Assembly (NCBI GenBank): GCA_032716605.1
Contig: JAVRFV010002354.1
Span: 682,001 to 746,000, forward strand
DNA length: 64,000 nt
DNA from: Paralithodes platypus
Lineage: Eukaryota > Arthropoda > Malacostraca > Decapoda > Lithodidae
Reading direction: 5' to 3'
The translations under genes and the position numbers were made by a program. The notes beneath the pieces are model-generated. The model saw only the letters and a list, made by a program, of their open reading frames with translations. It did no database searches and was not told the origin of the DNA. Below, piece by piece: positions 1 through 8,132 of this stretch (position 1 is the stretch's first letter; each line of letters opens with the position of its first letter).

Positions 1-22
1 CTCACATATAAAACAAAAAAGT

Positions 23-265
23 GGTTTGTGAGTTATAGTGGTTACTGTTAACCCATTCAGTACCAGGGACGTTCTTTTTATCATATCCTGGCCACTATTA
101 GACGGTTTGTGAGTTATAGTGGTTACTGTTAACCCATTCAGTACCAGGGACGTTCTTTTATCATATCCTGGCCACTATTAGACGGTTTGTGAGTTATAGT
201 GGTTACTGTTAACCCATTCAGTACCAGGGACGTTCTTTTTATCATATCCTGGCCACTATTAGGCG
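23..265. repeat. 81-bp tandem repeat, 3 copies
   Basis: Three consecutive units begin GGTTTGTGAG at 23, 104 and 184 (periods 81 and 80). Each unit contains TTAACCCATTCAGTACC, the left end of the TTAA-type MITE that occupies 48-530, so the array is made of duplicated MITE end plus flank. Confidence 0.9.
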
Positions 266-530
266 GTTTTATACAGCTTAGGGAGAACCTCTAGCAATAA
301 TAAAGCTTCAAACTATCTCAACCAACCCTTTCAACTACCACAGATCCTTCCTAAGCTGCATAATATTAGACGGTTTTATACAGCTTAGGGAGAACCTCTA
401 GCAATAATAAAGCTTCAAACTATCTCAACCAACCCTTTCAACTACCACAGATCCTTCCTAAGCTGCATAATATCGTCTAAATATAGCTAGAATAAAATGT
501 AACACACGTCATTGGTACTCAAAGGGTTAA
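48..530. mobile_element. TTAA-bounded MITE with internal duplications
   Basis: It starts at TTAA (48-51) followed by CCCATTCAGTACC and ends GGTACTCAAAGGGTTAA (514-530). The ends are imperfect inverted repeats and the target is TTAA, as expected for piggyBac-like elements. Inside are the 81-bp duplication and a second tandem duplication of about 107 bp (265-478) that begins GGTTTTATACAGC. There is no coding capacity. Membership of the piggyBac superfamily is inferred from the TTAA boundaries. Confidence 0.75.
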
Positions 531-635
531 AGAGTGTTGGCTTACTTATTTGGAACAGGGTATAAATGATTCTACCTATAGAGATCCTGTAATATAAAGG
601 CCTCCATGCACTATGAATATGCAAACTATAGTCTA

Positions 636-830
636 TTCGCTGTAAGTAGGCGAGAAATCATGAACTCTATCCTCTGTAACTCAAAAACAACTAGAGTAAT
701 CGAGCTAATATTTCTACCATTTGGGAAGAGTCACTCAAGGAATAGATGTGGAAATTTACAGCCCATTTGCTCTAGCCCCTTTTGAGTTACAGAGGATAGA
801 GGTCATGATTTCTCGCCTACTTACAGCGAA
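636..830. mobile_element. MITE with 50-bp terminal inverted repeats
   Basis: 636-685 and 781-830 are reverse complements over 50 nt with one mismatch; the outer end reads TTCGCTGTAAGTAGG. The interior contains CATTTGGGAAGAGTC and is homologous to the interior of the MITE at 3177-3393, although the terminal sequences differ. It is non-coding. No convincing target duplication was found, so the superfamily is unassigned. Confidence 0.75.
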
Positions 831-856
831 CCACTATAGGTGTTTTGTGCAGGCTT

Positions 857-2368
857 ACCCGTCGTGTATGGGTGTGATGGAAGCTTAGCACAATTGATTG
901 AAACCGTGTATTAGATACGGTTAAATATGGTATGATAGTGTATGAGGGCCTTAACCCCTTCTGTACCCGTCGTGTATGGGTGTGATGGAAGCTTAGCACA
1001 ATTGATTGAAACCGTGTATTAGATACGGTTAAATATGGTATGATAGTGTATGAGGGCCTTAACCCCTTCTGTACCCGTCGTGTATGGGTGTGATGGAAGC
1101 TTAGCACAATTGATTGAAACCGTGTATTAGATACGGTTAAATATGGTATGATAGTGTATGAGGGCCTTAACCCCTTCTGTACCCGTCGTGTATGGGTGTG
1201 ATGGAAGCTTAGCACAATTGATTGAAACCGTGTATTAGATACGGTTAAATATGGTATGATAGTGTATGAGGGCCTTAACCCCTTCTGTACCCGTCGTGTA
1301 TGGGTGTGATGGAAGCTTAGCACAATTGATTGAAACCGTGTATTAGATACGGTTAAATATGGTATGATAGTGTATGAGGGCCTTAACCCCTTCTGTACCC
1401 GTCGTGTATGGGTGTGATGGAAGCTTAGCACAATTGATTGAAACCGTGTATTAGATACGGTTAAATATGGTATGATAGTGTATGAGGGCCTTAACCCCTT
1501 CTGTACCCGTCGTGTATGGGTGTGATGGAAGCTTAGCACAATTGATTGAAACCGTGTATTAGATACGGTTAAATATGGTATGATAGTGTATGAGGGCCTT
1601 AACCCCTTCTGTACCCGTCGTGTATGGGTGTGATGGAAGCTTAGCACAATTGATTGAAACCGTGTATTAGATACGGTTAAATATGGTATGATAGTGTATG
1701 AGGGCCTTAACCCCTTCTGTACCCGTCGTGTATGGGTGTGATGGAAGCTTAGCACAATTGATTGAAACCGTGTATTAGATACGGTTAAATATGGTATGAT
1801 AGTGTATGAGGGCCTTAACCCCTTCTGTACCCGTCGTGTATGGGTGTGATGGAAGCTTAGCACAATTGATTGAAACCGTGTATTAGATACGGTTAAATAT
1901 GGTATGATAGTGTATGAGGGCCTTAACCCCTTCTGTACCCGTCGTGTATGGGTGTGATGGAAGCTTAGCACAATTGATTGAAACCGTGTATTAGATACGG
2001 TTAAATATGGTATGATAGTGTATGAGGGCCTTAACCCCTTCTGTACCCGTCGTGTATGGGTGTGATGGAAGCTTAGCACAATTGATTGAAACCGTGTATT
2101 AGATACGGTTAAATATGGTATGATAGTGTATGAGGGCCTTAACCCCTTCTGTACCCGTCGTGTATGGGTGTGATGGAAGCTTAGCACAATTGATTGAAAC
2201 CGTGTATTAGATACGGTTAAATATGGTATGATAGTGTATGAGGGCCTTAACCCCTTCTGTACCCGTCGTGTATGGGTGTGATGGAAGCTTAGCACAATTG
2301 ATTGAAACCGTGTATTAGATACGGTTAAATATGGTATGATAGTGTATGAGGGCCTTAACCCCTTCTGT
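857..2368. repeat. 108-bp satellite, 14 apparently identical copies
   Basis: Units starting ACCCGTCGTG recur every 108 bp from 857 to 2368, exactly 14 times, with no differences seen by eye. Because 108 is divisible by three, one frame stays open for 492 codons on the minus strand; this is an artefact of periodicity. Each unit contains TTAACCCCTTCTGTACC, the end of the CCGGTAC-type TTAA MITE family. The last unit runs directly into such a MITE at 2355, so the satellite looks like amplified MITE end plus flank. Confidence 0.95.
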
Positions 2369-2566
2369 ACCCGTCAATTATATTTTTGGTACAGTATATT
2401 GAGACGATTTAGTGCAGTTTAGGACGGATTTGTTGTAGTAGAAAGGGTTGAGGGAGATAGTTCGAAGCCTGTTAATTGCTGGAAACCCATTTTATACTGA
2501 ATACAATAGTCTAATAGTAGCCAGAATAAAGTTAAAAAGACGTCTCCTTGGTAAAGAAGGGGTTAA
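2355..2566. mobile_element. TTAA-bounded MITE next to the 108-bp satellite
   Basis: TTAA at 2355-2358 is followed by CCCCTTCTGTACCCGTC, and TTAA at 2563-2566 is preceded by GGTAAAGAAGGGG. The subterminal sequences (GAGACGATTTAG and AGTCTAATAGTAGCCAG) match the other MITEs at 3442-4153 and 6101. Its left end coincides with the terminal satellite unit. It is non-coding. Confidence 0.75.
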
Positions 2567-2615
2567 GCGGGAGTGGACATCTATTTTTGGGGTAGCCATT
2601 TTGGAGACTCAATAA

Positions 2616-2696
2616 TTAATCCTTCTAGTACCGGTGCCGTCATTATAACTTTATTCTGGATTATAAATAAAAACACGTTGCCGGTACAGAAGGGGT
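2616..2696. mobile_element. Very short TTAA MITE derivative
   Basis: TTAA (2616-2619) is followed by TCCTTCTAGTACCGGTGCC. The other end reads GCCGGTACAGAAGGGGTT; its final TTAA has decayed. At about 80 bp it is essentially two terminal repeats with almost no interior. Confidence 0.6.
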
Positions 2697-2756
2697 TTCA
2701 ATATTCACGGCACTCAATTAATTTATCTTCCCGATGTACTGTTTGAGTATGTAGGC

Positions 2757-3176
2757 TTATGTATGTATGTATGTATGTATGTATGTATATGTCTCAGGCA
2801 CATACCCCATAGCTGGGGGTGGCCGACTCCAGACAGAGCCAGAACAGAGACAATAAAACAAAAATACAAATACAAATACAAATTCACACACATCTAGATC
2901 GCCCAGGAGAAGACCCAGAGACCAAGGATCACTAGGGCACTCCAGCACTCCCCCGGACCCAGACCTCCCAGAGAAGTTCCATTTTCAGCAGGCAGACATG
3001 CAGCGGAGCACAGTGCACACCACAATGCCCGCCCACCACACATCCACGCATGACCCTTCATACATACCGGTTCCCCGGGCCAGGTGCCTGACGGACTATT
3101 ATCTAGTCCAACTGGGCAACTGGCACCCGACCCCTTCTCCCAAACAACGGTGTTTTCACTCATCTAGGCCTATTCA
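2757..3176 (-). mobile_element. 3'-end fragment of a LINE-C-like retrotransposon
   Basis: On the minus strand this resembles the segment after the RT domain of LINE-C (28256-28611). Both contain GACTAGATAATAGTCC, CTCCGCTGCATGTCTGCC and a later AGTCGGC motif. It ends in an (ATAC)n tail (plus-strand TATG repeats at 2757-2788). Only the 3' terminal ~400 bp are present. The short open frame here (2894-3163) is an RT-less remnant and is not a gene. Confidence 0.7.
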
Positions 3177-3393
3177 CTATAGGTAGCGCCAACGAACTTG
3201 ACAATTATCTGGACCCCTTAACTTCTTACAATTCAAAATGAATGAAAGCAATCGGGATGACATTTCTATCATTTGGGAAGAGTCCACCAGGAAATAGGTG
3301 TGGACATTTACAGCCAGTTTGTTGAAGGCCCTTTTGAGTTACGATGAGGTCAGGGATCGAGATAATTGTCAAGTTCGTTGGCGCTACCTATAG
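3177..3393. mobile_element. MITE with perfect 33-bp terminal inverted repeats
   Basis: 3177-3209 and 3361-3393 are perfect reverse complements; the outer end is CTATAGGTAGCGCC. The interior shares CATTTGGGAAGAGTC and CCCTTTTGAGTTAC with the MITE at 636-830. The target duplication is unclear. It is non-coding. Confidence 0.8.
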
Positions 3394-3441
3394 CATTCTC
3401 CATTCATTCCTATTTATTGTATATGTGGTTTATTTTTATAC

Positions 3442-3656
3442 TTAACCCTCTGAGGATCGATGACGCATTTATTTTCTGTTTTCTGGCTGCTATTAGACGA
3501 TTGTATTCAGATTAGGAAGGGTGTGTGGAAGTCAGAGGGTTGATTGTGATAGTCTTTACCCTTTTCATTCCCACAGATCCTTCTTAAGCTGTATAAAATC
3601 GTCCAAGGATAGCCAGGATAAACTGTCAAAATGCGTCACAATCTTCAGAGGGTTAA
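3442..3656. mobile_element. TTAA-bounded MITE
   Basis: TTAA at 3442-3445 (then CCCTCTGAGGATCGATG) and TTAA at 3653-3656 (preceded by CACAATCTTCAGAGGG) flank a 215-bp non-coding element. Interior blocks CTGCTATTAGACGATT and ACAGATCCTTCTTAAGC place it with the MITEs at 48, 2355, 3729, 3939 and 6101. Confidence 0.75.
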
Positions 3657-3728
3657 CATGCATTTTCTTTATATTGTATATTTTCTCCACAAATTACCAT
3701 AAAACCTTAACCAATAACTAAGCCACCA

Positions 3729-3942
3729 TTAACCCTGTCAGTACCGGTGCCGTCCTTTTACCTTTATTCTGCCTACTATTAGAAGATTTTATGAAGTTCA
3801 GAAGGATATATGGTGGCTAAAAGGATTAATTGAGATAGTCTGTAGCCTTTTAATGGGTAGTCGTCTTTCCTAAGCTGAATACAATCGTCTAATAGTTGCC
3901 AGAATATAATGAAAAGGACGTCCCCGGTACAGAAGAGGTTAA
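3729..3942. mobile_element. TTAA-bounded MITE, left of a back-to-back pair
   Basis: It starts TTAACCCTGTCAGTACCGG and ends GGTACAGAAGAGGTTAA. The right TTAA (3939-3942) is also the left TTAA of the next copy. Long imperfect inverted repeats extend inward through CTATTAGA and its complement TCTAATAG. It is non-coding. Confidence 0.8.
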
Positions 3943-4153
3943 CCCTGTCAGTACCGGTGCCGTCCTTTTAGCTTCATTCTGGCTACTATTAGACGATTTT
4001 ATTCAGTTTTAAAAGGGCCTACAACAATAAACAGGATTATAGCTATCTCTCCTAACCCTTTTCACCACCACAGATCCTTCTTAAACTGCACAAACCGTCT
4101 AAATATAGCTAGTATAAGATTATAAAGACGTCGCCGGTACAGAAAGGGGCTAA
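3939..4153. mobile_element. TTAA-bounded MITE, right of a back-to-back pair
   Basis: It starts TTAACCCTGTCAGTACCGG, shares TTAA 3939-3942 with its neighbour, and ends GCCGGTACAGAAAGGGG with the last tetranucleotide mutated to CTAA (4150-4153). The interior has the family blocks CTACTATTAGACGATT and CACAGATCCTTC. It is non-coding. Confidence 0.8.
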
Positions 4154-4249
4154 ATAATCCATAAAATAAACAAAACCATATTATTAATCAGCTTCCTAAT
4201 AAAATAAACGAAAGAAATCAGCATTTTAGGTATAGGCTTCCAAAACACT

Positions 4250-4255
4250 TTTATT
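4250..4255 (-). promoter_or_regulatory. Candidate polyadenylation signal of the kinase gene
   Basis: The minus strand reads AATAAA here, about 130 bp downstream of the kinase stop codon, a plausible distance for a cleavage and polyadenylation signal. No transcript evidence is available. Confidence 0.5.
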
Positions 4256-4257
4256 CA

Positions 4258-4423
4258 TATTTTGATCCTCAACATTAATAACCCAGACGGAAGCATCATC
4301 CTTGAACCTTCTTAACTCCATCCTTCCACCTCTCTCTCGGTCTACCTCTCCCTCTCTGTCCTTCCACCTCACTCTGGTATTTTAATCCTCAACATTAATA
4401 ACATCATCCTCCCTGAACCTCTT
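4258..4423. other. Duplicated kinase 3' end enclosing a 65-bp LINE-B scrap
   Basis: 4258-4310 (TTGATCCTCAACATTAATAA, then CATCATCC and GAACC) is an imperfect copy of the kinase C-terminal coding end at 4381-4423. Between the two copies, 4316-4380 closely matches the C-terminal coding part of LINE-B near 19848-19912 (both contain CTCCATCCTTCCACCTC and CGGTCTACCTCTCC). A tiny retrotransposon piece thus sits between two near-copies of gene sequence, resembling a templated repair insertion or an old truncated insertion with a long duplication. Confidence 0.65.
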
Positions 4424-5506
4424 AGCAACCCCTACCTCCTCTGTGTCATCCAACTCTCTCTTTCTCTTTTCATCAACCACGAGCGGGATACAACAGACTG
4501 AATCAGCATTATCGACATCGACCACCACCCCGGTACTGGCTAGTAAGTTTAATATAGAGCTGGAGACACAGGCTGAATAGGCCTCTTCCAGATCATCGTC
4601 CGAGAGTATCTGTGAGTATCTGTGAGTATTATCCTCCAGCGACACACCAGCCTCGCACTCCGGTTCACTACAGGTGGAATCAACCTCATCGTTCAAAGGA
4701 GATTCGCTCGGAGGTGAGCTTTGCCCATCCAAGGCCTCTAGACAATGATCCAAAATGTCAGACAGTTTGTCAAACACCACTGTAAGGTTGGGGCGGCAAA
4801 TGACCTCACACTTCATATCCCATACAAGAGATTTTAGGGAATCAGTCACTCCAAGAAGATCACTACCTATGTCGGCACCCATTAGAACTTTCTCAATTAT
4901 AACAGCAAGCGCCCAAGTGTCGCTCTGAGTGGAACTTAGGCCCTCCAGATACAGCTCCGGTGCGTAATGTTGGTATCTTTTGTATGAACCTACAGTTCCA
5001 GTAGGAAAATGTGAGTTTGGCCCGGAGAAACTAGCCATACCAAAATCTATTACAGACACCTGCAATTCATCGGCCCTAGTTTCAACAATCACATTGTCTA
5101 ATTTCAAATCGTTATGAATAACATTCCTTGAGTGGATGTTATTCACTTCAATGACGATTCCCTTTAGAATATTGAGCCACATCCAAAACGGAGTCTCATC
5201 TTCATTTATCAAATCCCAGACTGTTTTCCCCTTGCACAGGGACATGACAATGATTGGTGTATCCGTCGCTACAGCCAATAGAACAGGTGCCCCACCAATG
5301 CCATCCATACGGCTGAGCATGCGGGCTTCATGTTTGAATAAAGAGAGGTAACGGAGGTCCTTACCTTCCTTCAGGCATGCTGGTCTACCATCAAACTCAA
5401 CTTTAGTGACTGTGGCATAGGACCCACGGCCTAGCACCCCGCCACGGCTAGACACCTTCGCCCAGATCTCGCAGCTGTTCATTGTGTTAATGATTGTGTT
5501 GGTCAT
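4382..5506 (-). CDS. Intronless protein kinase-like gene, predicted active
   Basis: The 374-residue protein has a full eukaryotic protein-kinase fold at about residues 15-260. Visible motifs are the glycine loop LGRGSYATV (25-33), ATP-anchoring lysine in ACLKE (K46), helix-C glutamate E60, catalytic loop IHNDLKLDN (D133, N138), DFG (154-156), APE (182-184) and SDTWAL (195-200). The usual HRD arginine is asparagine (HND). An acidic Ser/Glu-rich tail follows, with basic clusters KRKR and KRF near the end that could be a nuclear signal. All catalytic residues are present, so phosphotransfer to Ser/Thr is likely; the substrate is unknown. The frame is uninterrupted and surrounded only by MITEs and repeats. 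It is the only host-type gene in the window. It could be a retrocopy or a member of a lineage-specific intronless kinase expansion; I cannot name an orthologue. Confidence 0.85.
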   Translation of the reverse strand: MTNTIINTMNSCEIWAKVSSRGGVLGRGSYATVTKVEFDGRPACLKEGKDLRYLSLFKHEARMLSRMDGIGGAPVLLAVATDTPIIVMSLCKGKTVWDLINEDETPFWMWLNILKGIVIEVNNIHSRNVIHNDLKLDNVIVETRADELQVSVIDFGMASFSGPNSHFPTGTVGSYKRYQHYAPELYLEGLSSTQSDTWALAVIIEKVLMGADIGSDLLGVTDSLKSLVWDMKCEVICRPNLTVVFDKLSDILDHCLEALDGQSSPPSESPLNDEVDSTCSEPECEAGVSLEDNTHRYSQILSDDDLEEAYSACVSSSILNLLASTGVVVDVDNADSVCCIPLVVDEKRKRELDDTEEVGVAKRFREDDVINVED

Positions 5507-6100
5507 TACACACTAATAATATGTGTGTAACTTAAATGTGTCACAACAAAACCAATATCAAAGTGTAAGTATAAGAGTTAATACAAGATTAGTACCCTTG
5601 GCCTGATTGTACGACTTACACGATAGACAATTTGAAAACGAATGTTGTCTCAACTTCTCTCTCGAGCGATAATAATAATAATATCAGCGATCTGATACCT
5701 TCAACAGCCTAAAATATCTACATAGCTACGTTGATATTTTGGTCCACAATAAATATTACTTAACGTTGTTTATTGTATGAAAATTCGTTCTGATTCTTAA
5801 AACAAAAACATTAGCTGGTTTAACTTGCATTTACTTGTAAAAAACTATATAATGTGAAGGAATAAATATATTTTCCATTAGTTACCCATTCAAAATTTCA
5901 AAATGTTCATTTTCTCTAATAAGCGTATATAAGAAAATGGAGGTTTTACCGATAACTACAATATAAAATACGATCAACGTATACAGTAATTATATTATAT
6001 ACGATGATGTTATTAGCATAATGGTGTATCTACGGGGGGCGGGGGGGGGGGGGGGGGGACACTTACCCTCCATAGAGACCATATAGTAAAAGAGATCGGC
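5507..6100. other. Upstream flank of the kinase; no gene seen
   Basis: AT-rich non-coding sequence 5' of the kinase start. Any kinase promoter should lie here, but I see no unambiguous TATA box at a normal distance. Apart from a (TAA)n stretch near 5670 and the G tract at 6034 there is no recognisable repeat. Confidence 0.5.
6034..6058 (+). repeat. Poly-G tract
   Basis: Twenty-four of 25 bases are G (one C at 6040). It could form G-quadruplex structure, and its length may be unreliable in assembly. Confidence 0.85.
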
Positions 6101-6310
6101 CAACCTTGTACCGGTACCGTCCTTTTAACTTTATTCTGGCTATTATTAGACGATGTTATTCAGCTTAATAAGGGCCTTCAGCAATGAACAAACTTCCAAC
6201 TATTTCACCTAACTATTTCTACTACCACAGATCCTTCTAAAACTGCACAAAATCTTCTAATTATAGCTAGAATAGAATTTGAAATACGTCGCCGGTACAG
6301 AAGGGGTTAA
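6101..6310. mobile_element. TTAA-type MITE with a decayed left boundary
   Basis: The left end reads CAACCTTGTACCGGTACCGTC (the expected TTAA is now CCAA) and the right end GCCGGTACAGAAGGGGTTAA (TTAA 6307-6310). Interior blocks GCTATTATTAGACGAT and CACAGATCCTTC match the family at 3442-4153. Confidence 0.75.
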
Positions 6311-6469
6311 GGGGAGACTCCCACTTAGGTTGCTTCTGTTCTGGACCCCCTTGTCCCTCATGCTTAGCCCACTTGGTTTTGACATTCTAAGACGTTTTTA
6401 TTAGTTTGGTGATTCTATGACCTTTCACCCATTTATGTCAATTTTAAGAACTTTCGTGCCATTTAGGTG

Positions 6470-7292
6470 TCATTTGTTCTTCCTGTCGAGCGATACACTG
6501 TACAGTTGACCACATAAGTTATGTTCCTCGTCGTGATCTTATGTATGAAAGTAAAATAGTATGAATGAATTGCAATACGTGTGGTTTCATTTGTTCTTCC
6601 TGTCGAGCGATACACTGTACAGTTGACCACATAAGTTATGTTCCTCGTCGTGATCTTATGTATGAAAGAAAAATAGTATGAATGAATTGCAATACGTGTG
6701 GTTTCATTTGTTCTTCCTGTCGAGCGATACACTGTACAGTTGACCACATAAGTTATGTTCCTCGTCGTGATCTTATGTATGAAAGTAAAATAGTATGAAT
6801 GAATTGCAATACGTGTGGTTTCATTTGTTCTTCCTGTCGAGCGATACACTGTACAGTTGACCACATAAGTTATGTTCCTCGTCGTGATCTTATGTATGAA
6901 AGTAAAATAGTATGAATGAATTGCAATACGTGTGGTTTCATTTGTTCTTCCTGTCGAGCGATACACTGTACAGTTGACCACATAAGTTATGTTCCTCGTC
7001 GTGATCTTATGTATGAAAGTAAAATAGTATGAATGAATTGCAATACGTGTGGTTTCATTTGTTCTTCCTGTCGAGCGATACACTGTACAGTTGACCACAT
7101 AAGTTATGTTCCTCGTCGTGATCTTATGTATGAAAGTAAAATAGTATGAATGAATTGCAATACGTGTGGTTTCATTTGTTCTTCCTGTCGAGCGATACAC
7201 TGTACAGTTGACCACATAAGTTATGTTCCTCGTCGTGATCTTATGTATGAAAGTAAAATAGTATGAATGAATTGCGATACGTGTGGTTTCAT
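6470..7292. repeat. 117-bp satellite, 7 copies
   Basis: Units containing TCCTGTCGAGCGATACAC start at 6481, 6598, 6715, 6832, 6949, 7066 and 7183 (period 117), with only single-base differences. A 291-codon frame on the minus strand is a product of the 3-divisible period. The reverse complement contains AAGATCACGACGAGGAACA and ACTTATGTGGTCAACTGTAC, which align with the core of the CA satellite further right. This array is therefore a related repeat in opposite orientation. Confidence 0.93.
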
Positions 7293-7365
7293 TAAATAAT
7301 TGAATTATTCGACTAAAGAGGTGAGTTAACCACTGCATAAGAAATTACACTCGTAATTCAATCAT

Positions 7366-7457
7366 GGCGCAATATATTTCCATGTATAAGATCACGGAGA
7401 GGAACAGAACTTATGTGGCAGACTCTACTTCTACAATCTCTATCTCTCTCTCTCTAA

Positions 7458-7493
<36 letters not shown>

Positions 7494-8132
7494 CTCTAAG
7501 ACACACACACTCTCTCTCTAACACACACACAGACATATACACACATTCTCTCTCACACACACACACACTCTCTCTAAGACACACACACTCTCTCTCTAAT
7601 ACACACACAGACATATACACACATTCTCTCTCTCACACACACACACTCTCTCTCTCTCTCTCTAAGACACACATGCACACACACTCTCTCTCTCTCTCTA
7701 ATACACACAGACATATACACACATTCTCTCTCTCACACACACACACACACTCTCTCTCTAATACACACACAGACATATACACACACACACACACACTCTC
7801 TCTATTTATCTCACGCACACACACACACACTCTCTCTCTATTTATCTCACACACACACACACACACACTCTCTCTCTATTTATCTCACACACACACACAC
7901 ACACACTCTCTCTCTCTATTTATCTCACACATACACACACACTCACACTCTCTCTCTCTATTTATCTCACACACACACACTCACTCTCTCTATTTATCTC
8001 ACACACACACACACACACTCTCTCTCTCTATTTATCTCACACACACACACACACTCTCTCTCTATTTCTCACACACACACACACACACACTCACACTCTC
8101 TCTCTCTATTTATCTCACACACACACACACAC
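7366..8132. repeat. Partial CA-satellite core followed by (CA)n/(CT)n microsatellite
   Basis: 7380-7425 is a partial satellite core (AAGATCACGGAGAGGAACAG, then CTTATGTGGCAGACT). From 7440 the sequence is a mosaic of (CT)n, (CA)n, and phrases such as ACACAGACATATACACAC and TATTTATCTCACACAC repeated many times. Open frames here are artefacts. LINE-1 begins at the right edge. Confidence 0.9.

Noticed and set aside
817..2295. 492-codon open frame on the minus strand
   Set aside because: It exists only because the 108-bp satellite period is divisible by three; there is no protein-like composition beyond the repeat.
857..2368. CRISPR-like array
   Set aside because: Units are contiguous and identical with no unique spacers, and the genome is eukaryotic.
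6463..7338. 291-codon open frame on the minus strand
   Set aside because: Same artefact, from the 117-bp satellite.
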